The notes under the pieces are model-generated. The model was given only the letters and a program-made list of their open reading frames with translations. It was not told the origin of the DNA and searched no databases. A program made the translations under genes and the position numbers. This document shows, one piece after another, positions 9,419-17,292 of a DNA stretch of 64,000 bases. The stretch spans positions 3,671,537-3,735,536 of the forward strand of contig NZ_LT546207.1 in NCBI RefSeq assembly GCF_900078665.2. The letters run 5' to 3'. Origin of the DNA: Mycolicibacterium houstonense (GTDB taxonomy: Bacteria > Actinomycetota > Actinomycetes > Mycobacteriales > Mycobacteriaceae). How positions within the stretch are numbered: the first letter of the stretch is position 1; every line of letters starts with the position of its first letter.

Positions 9419-9424
9419 CGCATG

Positions 9425-9430
9425 AGCCTA
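9425..9430 (-). promoter_or_regulatory. -10 element of leaderless tetR-lysG unit
   Basis: TAGGCT on the minus strand matches TANNNT. Spacing to the GTG at 9418 is seven bases from the last T, the leaderless arrangement. Confidence 0.5.
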
Positions 9431-9544
9431 ACCATTGGCGAGGTGATCGTCCTGTGGTCGGTGCGGTTGTCCTACCACGGTCGTAGACCAAGATCGGACG
9501 GCAGCGCGATGTGTGCTGACCTGCGTTCTTCATAGCGTCGAGCC

Positions 9545-9817
9545 ATGACACGAGCACAGCGTTCCCCAGCTATCTCGATAGCCGAATCAATGACCGGCGT
9601 CGCCCGTGGATGGACCGCGAAAGGCACGCTCGTCGTTCCGGTCCCAGGGGTCCCGCTCGACCGGGACCGCCGCGACGGCGGCCTCTGGCACCGCGCGGTC
9701 GCCACCGTACGCGCGGCCTTGGCGGCGGCGCCCCGGCTGAAGCGGCCGTACTACCCGCCCCTACGGGAGGGCTTCGTCGAGGACGCCGCGATGGCACGCG
9801 AGATGTGGCGACTCTGA
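9545..9817 (+). CDS. hypothetical protein, 90 aa
   Basis: A 90-residue basic protein with no recognised domain. A GTLVVPVPGVPLDRDRRDGGLW segment (residues about 27-48) and a proline-rich RPYYPPLREG near the C-terminus look conserved in style. No signal peptide. It ends immediately upstream of the histidine-kinase region and is divergent from tetR 9418. Probably a small lineage-specific protein; function unknown. Confidence 0.5.
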   Translation: MTRAQRSPAISIAESMTGVARGWTAKGTLVVPVPGVPLDRDRRDGGLWHRAVATVRAALAAAPRLKRPYYPPLREGFVEDAAMAREMWRL

Positions 9818-9892
9818 GTGCTGAGATCCGATCCGAAATCCGACCCCAGGAAATCCGACCGCAGTAGGAGGCGCTACAGCGTTCGCACCTTC

Positions 9893-9898
9893 TACGAT
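9893..9898 (+). promoter_or_regulatory. -10 element of leaderless histidine-kinase mRNA
   Basis: TACGAT ends seven bases before the ATG at 9905, the spacing of leaderless mycobacterial transcripts. This favours 9905 over the upstream in-frame GTG at 9818. Confidence 0.5.
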
Positions 9899-9904
9899 CA
9901 CAAC

Positions 9905-11122
9905 ATGCTCGGTGGCATCACACGCGGCATACGGGCGCACGCGCGCCGGCGGGGTCATTCCCTTCCGGTGGGCTACAACTGGGCCATCGTGCTGGCGTTC
10001 GACACCACCGTGGTTGGCGCCGGCGTCGTCGCCGTCCTGCAGCGGCCGGCGTCCGATCTCCCGGCCGGCCTGCTCGCCCTCGTGGTCTGCATCGCGCCGT
10101 TCGCCTTGTTCTATATCTCCGGTATCGAGTTCAAGGCGCCGATCGTCTGGGCGACGTGGTGCACGGCCACGGCGGTGTTGCTGTTCGGCACATCCACACC
10201 GATCGCCGATGACTTCGCGCCGCTGATCGCGGTGCTGATGGTCGGCGAGGTCGCCTCACTGACCGGAGTGTGGGGCGGCTTCCTGGCCACCCTGTCCGGC
10301 GCCACGCTGATCCTGACCGCCGCCGCGCAGCACCGCCTCGACGCCGTGCCGCTCTATCTCGGCATCCTCGGAATGGGTTGGCTGGTGGGTTATCTCGTGC
10401 ACACCCAGCAGGAGCTGATGCGTCAGCAGCAGGACGCCCAGGCCGCGCTGGCCCAGCACGCCGCATCCGACGAGCGGCGGCGGATCGCTCGCGAGGTGCA
10501 CGACGTGATCGCGCATTCCCTGAGCGTGACCTTGCTGCACGTGACCGGGGCACGCCGCGGGTTGCAGCAGGACCGCGATGTGGACGACGCGGTGGAGGCG
10601 CTGGAGCAGGCCGAGCGGCTGGGCCGCCAGGCGATGGCCGACATCCGCCGCACGGTCGGGCTGCTCGACGGCGCCCCGATGGGCATGGCTCCCGAGCCGG
10701 GGGTCGACGACATCGCCCGCCTGGTCGACGATTTCGTGCGTGCCGGGCTGAATGTGCGGTTCGATGCCACCGGCCGCACCGATGCCGTCTCGGCGGCGGT
10801 GGGTTTGGCGCTGTATCGGATCGCCCAGGAGTCGCTGGCCAACATCGCCAAGCACGCGTCCGATGCGGAATCGACCGTGTTGCTGAGGATTTCACGGACG
10901 TCGGCCACCTTGACCGTCACCAATCGGCTTCCGGTGGGCGCCCTCGCCGGTCCGGGTGGCCGGGGTGTGGAGGGCCGTGGCGTGCACGGGATGCGCCAGC
11001 GCGTCGAGCAGCTCGGTGGGATCATCAGCGTCGGACCGGCCGACGACGGCTGGGCGGTGCGCACCAACATTCCGCTGGACGACACCGACCAGGCACCCCG
11101 CGGGTGTCCGCTGATGTCATGA
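9905..11122 (+). CDS. DesK/NarL-class sensor histidine kinase
   Basis: A 405-residue membrane sensor kinase. The N-terminal 130 residues hold several hydrophobic segments. A short linker rich in Gln (TQQELMRQQQDAQAALAQ) leads to the HisKA_3 phospho-acceptor motif REVHDVIAHSLSVT, with the phosphorylated residue predicted at His199, and then an HATPase domain ending GRGVHGMRQRVEQLGG. ATG 9905 was chosen on the leaderless -10. Its stop overlaps the response-regulator ATG (ATGA), so the pair is translationally coupled. No GAF or heme domain, so it is not DosS. Signal unknown. Confidence 0.9.
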   Translation: MLGGITRGIRAHARRRGHSLPVGYNWAIVLAFDTTVVGAGVVAVLQRPASDLPAGLLALVVCIAPFALFYISGIEFKAPIVWATWCTATAVLLFGTSTPIADDFAPLIAVLMVGEVASLTGVWGGFLATLSGATLILTAAAQHRLDAVPLYLGILGMGWLVGYLVHTQQELMRQQQDAQAALAQHAASDERRRIAREVHDVIAHSLSVTLLHVTGARRGLQQDRDVDDAVEALEQAERLGRQAMADIRRTVGLLDGAPMGMAPEPGVDDIARLVDDFVRAGLNVRFDATGRTDAVSAAVGLALYRIAQESLANIAKHASDAESTVLLRISRTSATLTVTNRLPVGALAGPGGRGVEGRGVHGMRQRVEQLGGIISVGPADDGWAVRTNIPLDDTDQAPRGCPLMS

Positions 11123-11778
11123 CGGATCCAGCCACCGAGGTCGACGTCCTGCTGGTCGACGATCAGGACCTGGTGCGGTCGGGGCTCCGGCGCATCCTGC
11201 GGCGCAAGGACGGCTTCACGATCATCGCCGAATGCGCCGACGGCGACGAGGTTCCCGACGCCGTGGCCCGGTACCGCCCCGACGTCGTGGTGATGGACCT
11301 GCGCATGAAGCGCGTCGACGGAATAGAGGCCACCCGCAGGCTCACCGCGGCCGACGGTCCGCCGGTGCTGGCGCTGACCACGTTCAACGACGACGAGTTG
11401 CTCTCCGGCGCGCTGCGTGCCGGAGCCAACGGATTCGTGCTCAAGGATTCGTCGGCCGAGGAACTGATCCGGGCGGTGCGCGCGGTGGCGCAGGGGGACA
11501 GCTACCTCGATCCGGCGGTGACCTCCCGGGTGCTCACCACCTACCGCAAGTCGGCAGAGCCGCGCCACGCGGCCGTCGGCGACCTCACCGCGCGCGAACT
11601 CGACGTGCTGAGGCTGATCGCCAAGGGCCATTCGAACGCCGAGATCGCCGACCAACTCAGCATTTCCGGGCTCACGGTCAAGAGCCACATCGGCCACATC
11701 TTCATCAAGCTCGACCTGCGTGACCGTGCCGCCGCGATCATCCACGCCTACGACACCGGCCTGGTCAGCCCCCGGTGA
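11119..11778 (+). CDS. NarL/FixJ-family response regulator
   Basis: A 219-residue response regulator. The receiver domain carries acidic residues in LLVDDQD and phospho-acceptor Asp60 in VVVMDLRMK. The C-terminal LuxR-type HTH contains LTARELDVLRLIAKGHSN and the recognition helix SISGLTVKSHIGHIF. It overlaps the kinase stop by four bases and forms a standard two-component pair with it. Targets are unknown; the nearest downstream gene (11839) has its own DosR-like site, and this regulator could be another input there. Confidence 0.92.
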   Translation: MTDPATEVDVLLVDDQDLVRSGLRRILRRKDGFTIIAECADGDEVPDAVARYRPDVVVMDLRMKRVDGIEATRRLTAADGPPVLALTTFNDDELLSGALRAGANGFVLKDSSAEELIRAVRAVAQGDSYLDPAVTSRVLTTYRKSAEPRHAAVGDLTARELDVLRLIAKGHSNAEIADQLSISGLTVKSHIGHIFIKLDLRDRAAAIIHAYDTGLVSPR

Positions 11779-11786
11779 ACCAACCT

Positions 11787-11806
11787 CGAGGACCTATGGC
11801 CCTACC
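11787..11806 (+). promoter_or_regulatory. DosR-like operator
   Basis: The 20-bp stretch cgaggacctatggccctacc contains GGACCTATGGCCC, close to the DosR core GGGACTTTNGNCCC (about 10 of 14 palindrome positions agree). Its centre is about 42 bases before the ATG at 11839; if that mRNA is leaderless, the site sits near -42, a normal activator position overlapping the -35. The M. tuberculosis homologue of the downstream gene belongs to the DosR regulon. Confidence 0.55.
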
Positions 11807-11838
11807 GCCACGGGATCCCACGCGGCCATCATGGGGTT

Positions 11839-13338
11839 ATGGGTAGTTCAGCTTGGCCTGCGCCGGTGCCGACCGCTGAATCCGAGACCACGAGCGCCGT
11901 GGCCGAGATCCACGAGACGCACACCGGGATCGTCGCCCTGGTCGGGGACCGGGCCTACAAGGTCAAAAAGCCCGTCGTCACCGATTTTCTCGACTTCAGC
12001 TCGGTCGAGCGTCGCGAACAGGTTTGCGACCGTGAGGTCCGGTTGAACCAGCGACTGGCACCGGACAGCTATCTGGGTGTCGCCCACCTCTCGGATCCGC
12101 AAGGCGGTCCGCCCGAGCCGGTGATCGTGATGCGCCGGTACCCCGACGCCCGCCGGCTGACATCAATCGTCGTCAATGGCGAGCCCGCCGTCGAGCACCT
12201 GTCGGCGATCGCGGAAGCACTGTCGCACTTCCACGCCGACGCGCAGCGTTCAGACGACATCGATACGGCGGCACGGATTTCCGCCGTATCCGGCCGCTGG
12301 CACGACAACCTCAGGGAGCTGCACCGGCACGCCGGAACCGTGGTGTCCGCCGAATCGGTGACAGAGATCGGCCGGCTGGTCGACCAGTTCATCGACGGGC
12401 GGGCCGCGTTGTTTGCCGACCGGATCGCGAACCACCGCATCGTCGATGGTCACGGTGACCTGCTGACCGGTGACATATTTTGTATGCCCGAGGGGCCGGC
12501 GATCCTGGATTGCCTTGAGTTCGATGACAACTTGCGTCACGTCGACTGCATTGACGACGCCGCGTTCCTGGCGATGGACCTGGAATTTCTCGGCCGGAAA
12601 GATCTGGCTGACCACTTCCTCGCCGAGTACCGCCGGTTCTCTGGCGACGCCGCCCCGACTGCGCTGGTGGACTTCTACGTCGCCTACCGTGCCGGGGTCC
12701 GCGCCAAGACAGACTGCATCAGGGTCGAACAGGGCAATCAAGTCGCCGCGGACGACGCCCGACGCCATCTCGACCTCGCCCTCGATCACCTCCGCCGAGG
12801 CGCGGTCCGGCTGGTCGTCGTCGGCGGTGGCCCTGGCACCGGCAAGACCACACTGGCGCGCGCACTGGCTGAGCAGTTGTCAGCACAGGTCATTTCCACC
12901 GACGACGTGCGCCGCGAGTTGCAGGAACGAGGCGTCCTCACCGGCGATGCGGGAATCCTGAACGAGGGCCTGTACAGCAGCGAGAACGTGGCCGCCGTAT
13001 ACGACGCAGTCCTGGGCAAAGCCGACTCCGCCTTGGCCGGGGGCCGATCGGTGATCCTGGACGGTACGTGGCGTGACCCCGCCCTCCGGCAACGCGCGCG
13101 TGAACTGGCCGCAGAACGCCATTGCCCGACAACACAATTGGCCTGCACAGTGCCCCTGGACGAGGCCAAGGAACGTATCACGCAACGGCGGATCACCAAC
13201 TCGGACGCCACCCCGCAGATCGCCGAGGGCCTGGCGGCCGGCGACGCCGACTGGTCCGACGCCCACCTGATCAATACGCGCCGTCCGCTGGCGGATTCCG
13301 TCGCCGAAGCTCAGCGAATCTGCTGTTCAACGATCTGA
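11839..13338 (+). CDS. Rv2004c-like fusion of APH-fold kinase and P-loop kinase
   Basis: A 499-residue two-domain protein. The N-terminal half resembles an aminoglycoside-phosphotransferase-fold kinase, with HRIVDGHGDLLTGDIF as the catalytic HxD-like loop and ILDCLEFDD as the metal-binding segment. The C-terminal half is an AAA/zeta-toxin-like P-loop kinase with Walker A VGGGPGTGKTTLARAL (about residue 333) and STDDVRRELQ. Length and architecture match mycobacterial Rv2004c, induced in hypoxia. Substrates are not established. The start is the ATG just after a CATCAT -10-like element, downstream of the DosR-like site. Confidence 0.85.
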   Translation: MGSSAWPAPVPTAESETTSAVAEIHETHTGIVALVGDRAYKVKKPVVTDFLDFSSVERREQVCDREVRLNQRLAPDSYLGVAHLSDPQGGPPEPVIVMRRYPDARRLTSIVVNGEPAVEHLSAIAEALSHFHADAQRSDDIDTAARISAVSGRWHDNLRELHRHAGTVVSAESVTEIGRLVDQFIDGRAALFADRIANHRIVDGHGDLLTGDIFCMPEGPAILDCLEFDDNLRHVDCIDDAAFLAMDLEFLGRKDLADHFLAEYRRFSGDAAPTALVDFYVAYRAGVRAKTDCIRVEQGNQVAADDARRHLDLALDHLRRGAVRLVVVGGGPGTGKTTLARALAEQLSAQVISTDDVRRELQERGVLTGDAGILNEGLYSSENVAAVYDAVLGKADSALAGGRSVILDGTWRDPALRQRARELAAERHCPTTQLACTVPLDEAKERITQRRITNSDATPQIAEGLAAGDADWSDAHLINTRRPLADSVAEAQRICCSTI

Positions 13339-13508
13339 ACCCGTCTCCTTCGGGGCAGATGACATTACGAAACCGATCGCAACTGTAAACCCGGCGGCTA
13401 GCGGAGTCCGCCGGCCCTTGTAAAGTAGAAAGGCGGTCGCACTTCCGGCTGCCACCAGTGCAAACACTCCGGGCAGCCAGGTTCGGCACATCCGTTTAGG
13501 GAGGAACC

Positions 13509-14183
13509 ATGAATGAAGTGCTGGCGCGCGCCGGCATCTTCCAGGGTGTGTCGCCGGACGCCGTGGCCGCACTCGTCCGTCAGCTGGAACCGGTGACCTT
13601 CCGCCGCGGCGAGGTGGCCTTCGTCGAAGGCGAACCGGGCGACACCCTGTACATCATCACCGCGGGCAAGGTGAAGATCGGCCGCAAGTCGGCCGACGGG
13701 CGCGACAGCCTGATCACGCTGATGGGCCCGTCCGACATGTTCGGCGAACTCGCGATCTTCGACCCCGGCCCACGGACCTCTACGGTGACCGCCCTGACCG
13801 AGGTGAAGGCGGTGACGATGAGCCGCAGCGTGCTGCGCAGCTGGATCGCCGACCGTCCCGAGATCGCCGAACAATTGCTGCGCGTGCTGGCCCGCCGGTT
13901 GCGGCGCACCAACGACAACCTGTCCGACCTGATCTTCACGGATGTGCCGGGCCGGGTGGCCAAGCAATTGCTCTACCTGGCGCAGCGGTTCGGCAGCCGT
14001 GACGGCACCGCGCTGCGCGTCGACCACGAGCTGACGCAGGAGGAGATCGCGCAGCTCGTCGGTTCTTCCCGGGAGACGGTCAACAAGGCGCTGTCGGACT
14101 TCGCGCAACGTGGCTGGATCCGCGTTCAGGGCCGCAGCATCCTGATCGACAACCCCGAGCGGCTGGCCAAACGCGCTCATTAG
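13509..14183 (+). CDS. Crp/FNR-family cAMP receptor protein (Crp paralogue)
   Basis: A 224-residue protein very close to mycobacterial Crp (Rv3676 type). The cyclic-nucleotide domain includes [15 protein letters not shown], the phosphate-binding cassette with Glu, Arg and Ser/Thr for cAMP. The long C-helix is [16 protein letters not shown]. The winged HTH carries the recognition helix [24 protein letters not shown] site precedes the ATG. The neighbours differ from the usual crp-nth region, and M. smegmatis is known to have two Crp proteins, so this may be the second paralogue. Global regulation by cAMP is expected. Confidence 0.9.
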   Translation: MNEVLARAGIFQGVSPDAVAALVRQLEPVTFRRGEVAFVEGEPGDTLYIITAGKVKIGRKSADGRDSLITLMGPSDMFGELAIFDPGPRTSTVTALTEVKAVTMSRSVLRSWIADRPEIAEQLLRVLARRLRRTNDNLSDLIFTDVPGRVAKQLLYLAQRFGSRDGTALRVDHELTQEEIAQLVGSSRETVNKALSDFAQRGWIRVQGRSILIDNPERLAKRAH

Positions 14184-14203
14184 CGGGTGTGATCACCGAG
14201 ACA

Positions 14204-14239
14204 TTGTTAGTGCCCTAACTATGAGGGTACGGTCTTTTT
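14204..14239 (+). promoter_or_regulatory. promoter and operator of the OhrR-like marR gene
   Basis: A TTGTTA -35 (14204-14209), 18-base spacer and TACGGT -10 (14228-14233) end seven bases before the GTG at 14240, giving a leaderless start. An inverted repeat GTTAG-TGCC-CTAAC (14206-14219) overlaps the -35 and spacer, placed for autorepression. Confidence 0.6.
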
Positions 14240-14746
14240 GTGTCCGCAGTATCGGCAACGCCCTCGGCGCCGGACGATGTTGATCCGCTCGCCCTCGAGC
14301 GGCAGGTGTGTTTTGCCCTGGCCGTCAGCAACCGCGCCGTACTCGCGGTCTACCGCCCGCTCCTGGAGCCGCTCGGTCTGACCCACCCGAAGTACCTGGT
14401 GATGCTGGCCCTGTGGGATCACCACAAGTCACGCGCCGACGGCGTTCCGCCGCTGTCGGTCAAGGAGATCGCGGCCGCCCTGCAGATCGATTCGGCCACG
14501 CTGTCGCCGATGCTCAAGCGGCTCGAAGGACTCGGGCTGATCACTCGCAGCCGCCGGGCCGGCGATGAACGCGCCACCGACGTCGAGCTCACCGAGGCCG
14601 GGATCGCGTTGCGTGAACGCGCCGTGGCCATCCCGCACGCGGTGGTGGAACGCCTCGGCATCAGCCTTGCCGAACTCGAAGACCTGCATCGGGCACTGAC
14701 CCGCCTCAACGAAGCCGCGCTGGCGGCCAATTCCCTCACCGATTGA
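14240..14746 (+). CDS. MarR-family regulator, OhrR-like with single cysteine
   Basis: A 168-residue MarR protein. The N-terminus RQVCFALAVSNRAVLAVYRPL aligns with OhrR peroxide sensors, and Cys24 is at the position of the reactive cysteine; it is the only cysteine, as in one-Cys OhrR. The winged HTH follows (VKEIAAALQIDSATLSPMLKRL, then SRRAGDERATDVELT wing). Leaderless GTG start. No ohr gene is adjacent; the nearest OsmC-family gene is 8 kb away. It precedes a DUF5313 membrane protein by 15 bases. Redox sensing is inference from the cysteine. Confidence 0.85.
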   Translation: MSAVSATPSAPDDVDPLALERQVCFALAVSNRAVLAVYRPLLEPLGLTHPKYLVMLALWDHHKSRADGVPPLSVKEIAAALQIDSATLSPMLKRLEGLGLITRSRRAGDERATDVELTEAGIALRERAVAIPHAVVERLGISLAELEDLHRALTRLNEAALAANSLTD

Positions 14747-14761
14747 CACCAGGAGCCCACC

Positions 14762-15193
14762 ATGGCCGGCCAGAAGAAAACCAAAGACCGTCCCAACTTC
14801 TTTCAGTACATCGCCTACTGCTACGGCAAGCGGTTGCCCGATTCGATGCGCGACTGGGTGGCCCATGACCTGGCCGACCACGGAGCCATCCGCCGGCACA
14901 TGATTCGGATGGCGATCCCACCGCTGTTCGTGCTGGCGCCGTTCTGGCTGCTGCCCGCCTCGCTGTATGTGCACATCGAGATGACCGTGCCGATCTACGT
15001 CTGGGCCCTGTTGATGGCGCTCGCGCTCAACAAGATCTGGCGCCGGCACCGGCTGGCCCAGCACGGTCTCGATCCCAACCTGGTCGACGAGATCCAGTAC
15101 AAGAAGGACCAGCAGAAGCACGAGGACTACATCCGGCGGTTCGGGCCTCGTCCGGAATCGGCCAAGTACCAGTCCAACAGCAGTCCCTTTTAG
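14762..15193 (+). CDS. DUF5313-family membrane protein
   Basis: A 143-residue actinobacterial protein. A basic N-terminus (RPNFFQYIAYCYGKRLP, then DWVAHDL) precedes two hydrophobic helices (about residues 55-95) and a charged C-terminal tail. It lies 15 bases after the marR-type regulator, with AGGAG upstream, so it is probably its co-transcribed partner. No biochemical role is known for the family. Confidence 0.75.
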   Translation: MAGQKKTKDRPNFFQYIAYCYGKRLPDSMRDWVAHDLADHGAIRRHMIRMAIPPLFVLAPFWLLPASLYVHIEMTVPIYVWALLMALALNKIWRRHRLAQHGLDPNLVDEIQYKKDQQKHEDYIRRFGPRPESAKYQSNSSPF

Positions 15194-15211
15194 CAGTTTC
15201 CGCGGGATAAA

Positions 15212-15241
15212 CCCCTTGCATGCAAGCTTGCATGCAAGGGG
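15212..15241 (+). promoter_or_regulatory. 30-bp perfect palindrome made of two 12-bp palindromes (gntR-mfs operator)
   Basis: Two adjacent copies of CTTGCATGCAAG (15215-15226 and 15227-15238) are flanked by CCC and GGG, making a perfect 30-bp palindrome. Each half has the TTGnnnnCAA-like symmetry of FadR-type GntR operators. It abuts a TATCGT -10-like element (15242-15247) in front of the gntR start. Autoregulation by the encoded GntR, with two dimers side by side, is the likely role. Some rho-independent hairpin function for the preceding gene cannot be excluded. Confidence 0.7.
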
Positions 15242-15255
15242 TATCGTGGTATCTC

Positions 15256-15903
15256 GTGGTGACCGACGAGAAATCGAGCAACAGCCAGCGCGTCTACCGG
15301 ATGACCAAGGATCAGATCCTCTCCGGTGAGTTCCGCGGCGGGCAGCTCCTCAGCGAGGTCGAGGTGGCGACCCAGCTCGGTGTCAGCCGCACGCCCGTCC
15401 ACGAAGCCTTCCTCCGCCTGGCCGCCGAAGATTTCCTCGATCTGGTGCCGCGGCGCGGCGCCGTCGTCGTACCGGTGTCCGCCCAGGAAGCCACCGATCT
15501 GCTGGAGATGCGCCTGGCCCTGGAGACGGCGGCGGTGCGCCGACTCTGCCGGTCATCGGACTCCATCGACACGTTGTTCGGGGAGCTGACGGAGTTGGTG
15601 GAGCGCCAGCGCCACGGCGCCGCGATCGGTGACGCCGATGAGTTCGCGGCCGCCGATGACGCGTTCCACCGGCGGATCGTCCAGGTCGCCGGGAATTCGA
15701 TCGCCGGGCGCTTCTACGGATCCCTGAGCGATCGGCAGCGCCGCATGATGGCCGACGCGGCCCGCTCGGATTCGGCCCGGCTGACCGAGCTGATCGGTGA
15801 GCACGCGGATCTCGCGGATGCCATCGGCCGGCGCGACGTCGCGGGCTTCGAAGCAGCCCTGCTGGCCCATCTGGAAGCGACCTACCGAGTGGTGCTGGCA
15901 TGA
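15256..15903 (+). CDS. GntR-family regulator (FadR/FCD subfamily)
   Basis: A protein of about 215 residues. The N-terminal winged HTH includes GGQLLSEVEVATQLGVSRTPVHEAFLRL, and the all-helical FCD effector domain contains FHRRIVQVAGN, the usual metal-ligand region. GTG 15256 or 15259 is the start, just after the TATCGT element; the longer frame to 15220 reads through the operator palindrome and is rejected. Its stop overlaps the MFS start (ATGA). The pair probably forms a substrate-induced transporter operon. Ligand unknown. Confidence 0.88.
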   Translation: MVTDEKSSNSQRVYRMTKDQILSGEFRGGQLLSEVEVATQLGVSRTPVHEAFLRLAAEDFLDLVPRRGAVVVPVSAQEATDLLEMRLALETAAVRRLCRSSDSIDTLFGELTELVERQRHGAAIGDADEFAAADDAFHRRIVQVAGNSIAGRFYGSLSDRQRRMMADAARSDSARLTELIGEHADLADAIGRRDVAGFEAALLAHLEATYRVVLA

Positions 15904-17168
15904 CGGCCGTCGCCCTTGAGCCCCATGAGGTTCCGAAACGGGGCCGGCGTCGCCTGCGGCCATGGCTCGCGGTGGCCATCGCCGTCTTCTGCATCGGTTG
16001 GGGCGGCAACCAGTTCACCCCGCTGCTGATCGCCTACGCCCAGCACGCCGGCTACACCCGGGTGGACGTCGACATTCTGCTGGGCGCCTACGTGCTCGGC
16101 CTGATTCCTGGGTTGTTGATCGCGTCGACGCTGTCGGACCGCCACGGTCGACGCACCGTGATGGCGGCCGGCGTGATCAGTTCCGCGCTGGGCAGTCTCA
16201 TCCTGGCGATCGGTGACGGGTGGGGCTTCCCCGCGCTGTTCGTGGGCCGGTTGTTCAGCGGGCTGGCCGTCGGTATCGCCATGGCCGTGGGCTCGGCCTG
16301 GATCACCGAATTGTCCCGGCCGCCATATGACAACGCGTCGGCCGGAGCCGGTGCCCGGCGCGCCTCGATCTGTCTGTCGCTCGGTTTCGGCGTGGGGCCG
16401 CTGTGCGCCGGGCTGCTCACCGTGTACGCGCCGCTGCCCTTGGTGCTGACCTACCTGGTGCACGCCGCGCTGTGCGTGCCGGTGCTGTGGGCGGTGTGGA
16501 GCCGCACCGCCGAGACCCGGTTCGGCATGACTCCGCGGCCGTTCCTCGACGGTCTGAAGGTGCCCGCGGCCGGACACCGCCGGTTCCTCCATGTCGTTGT
16601 TCCCATGGCCCCGTGGATCTTCGGCTCCGCGGCCATCGCCTACGCGGTGGTGCCGGCACTGGTCGCCGACCAGCTCGGGTCGTGGGCCCTGCTCTACACC
16701 GTGGGGCTGACGGTGTTGACGCTGGCCTGCGGCGTGGCGATTCAGCCGGTGGCACGTCGGCTCGACGATGTGTCCAGTTCGCGCGCCGTGGTGGTGTCGA
16801 TGGCCCTGATGGCGGTCGGGATCTTCGCCGCCGTGGCCACCGCCGTCACCCGGTCGGTGCTCGTCGCGCCACTGGTCGCGATGCTGCTCGGCAGCGCCTA
16901 CGGCATCGCCATCGTGTCGGGTCTGCTTGAGATCCAACGCATTGCGCCACCCGACGAGCTCGCGGGGATCTCCGGGGTCTACTACTCCCTGGCCTACCTC
17001 GGGTTCCTGCTGCCCGCCGCACTGGCCGCACTGGAGCACTGGTTCAGCTATCCGGTGATGCTGACTTTTGTCGGCCTACTGGCTCTTGTCTGCACCGCGG
17101 TGTGCGCGTCCGGGTGGGCGAAACATCTGGAGCCGCGGACGCCGGTAGTCGACGTCGTCGAGCGCTGA
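15900..17168 (+). CDS. MFS transporter
   Basis: A 422-residue major-facilitator protein with 12 predicted membrane helices. The loop 2-3 signature STLSDRHGRRTVM is clear, and helices 4-5 carry FVGRLFSGLAVGIAMAVGSA. It is translationally coupled to the GntR regulator by a four-base overlap. Direction and substrate cannot be read; efflux of a small organic molecule sensed by the GntR is a reasonable guess. Confidence 0.88.
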   Translation: MTAVALEPHEVPKRGRRRLRPWLAVAIAVFCIGWGGNQFTPLLIAYAQHAGYTRVDVDILLGAYVLGLIPGLLIASTLSDRHGRRTVMAAGVISSALGSLILAIGDGWGFPALFVGRLFSGLAVGIAMAVGSAWITELSRPPYDNASAGAGARRASICLSLGFGVGPLCAGLLTVYAPLPLVLTYLVHAALCVPVLWAVWSRTAETRFGMTPRPFLDGLKVPAAGHRRFLHVVVPMAPWIFGSAAIAYAVVPALVADQLGSWALLYTVGLTVLTLACGVAIQPVARRLDDVSSSRAVVVSMALMAVGIFAAVATAVTRSVLVAPLVAMLLGSAYGIAIVSGLLEIQRIAPPDELAGISGVYYSLAYLGFLLPAALAALEHWFSYPVMLTFVGLLALVCTAVCASGWAKHLEPRTPVVDVVER

Positions 17169-17292
17169 GCACTACGCCCGCGGATTCCTGCCACATACTG
17201 ACCGCAGCCCTCGGAGTAAGCGCGTCCTTGTGTACGCCGCGCGCCGGGTTCATGCCATCACCGAACGGTGCTCGCCCGGTACCGTCGATCCG

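Noticed and set aside
7766..9535. Long plus-strand frame (589 codons) opposite lysG and tetR
   Set aside because: It is antisense to two well-supported genes and has low-complexity Arg/Gly/His-rich translation typical of high-GC shadows.
11839..13338. Zeta-toxin of a toxin-antitoxin pair
   Set aside because: The P-loop half resembles zeta kinases, but the fusion and length match the Rv2004c family and there is no antitoxin gene.
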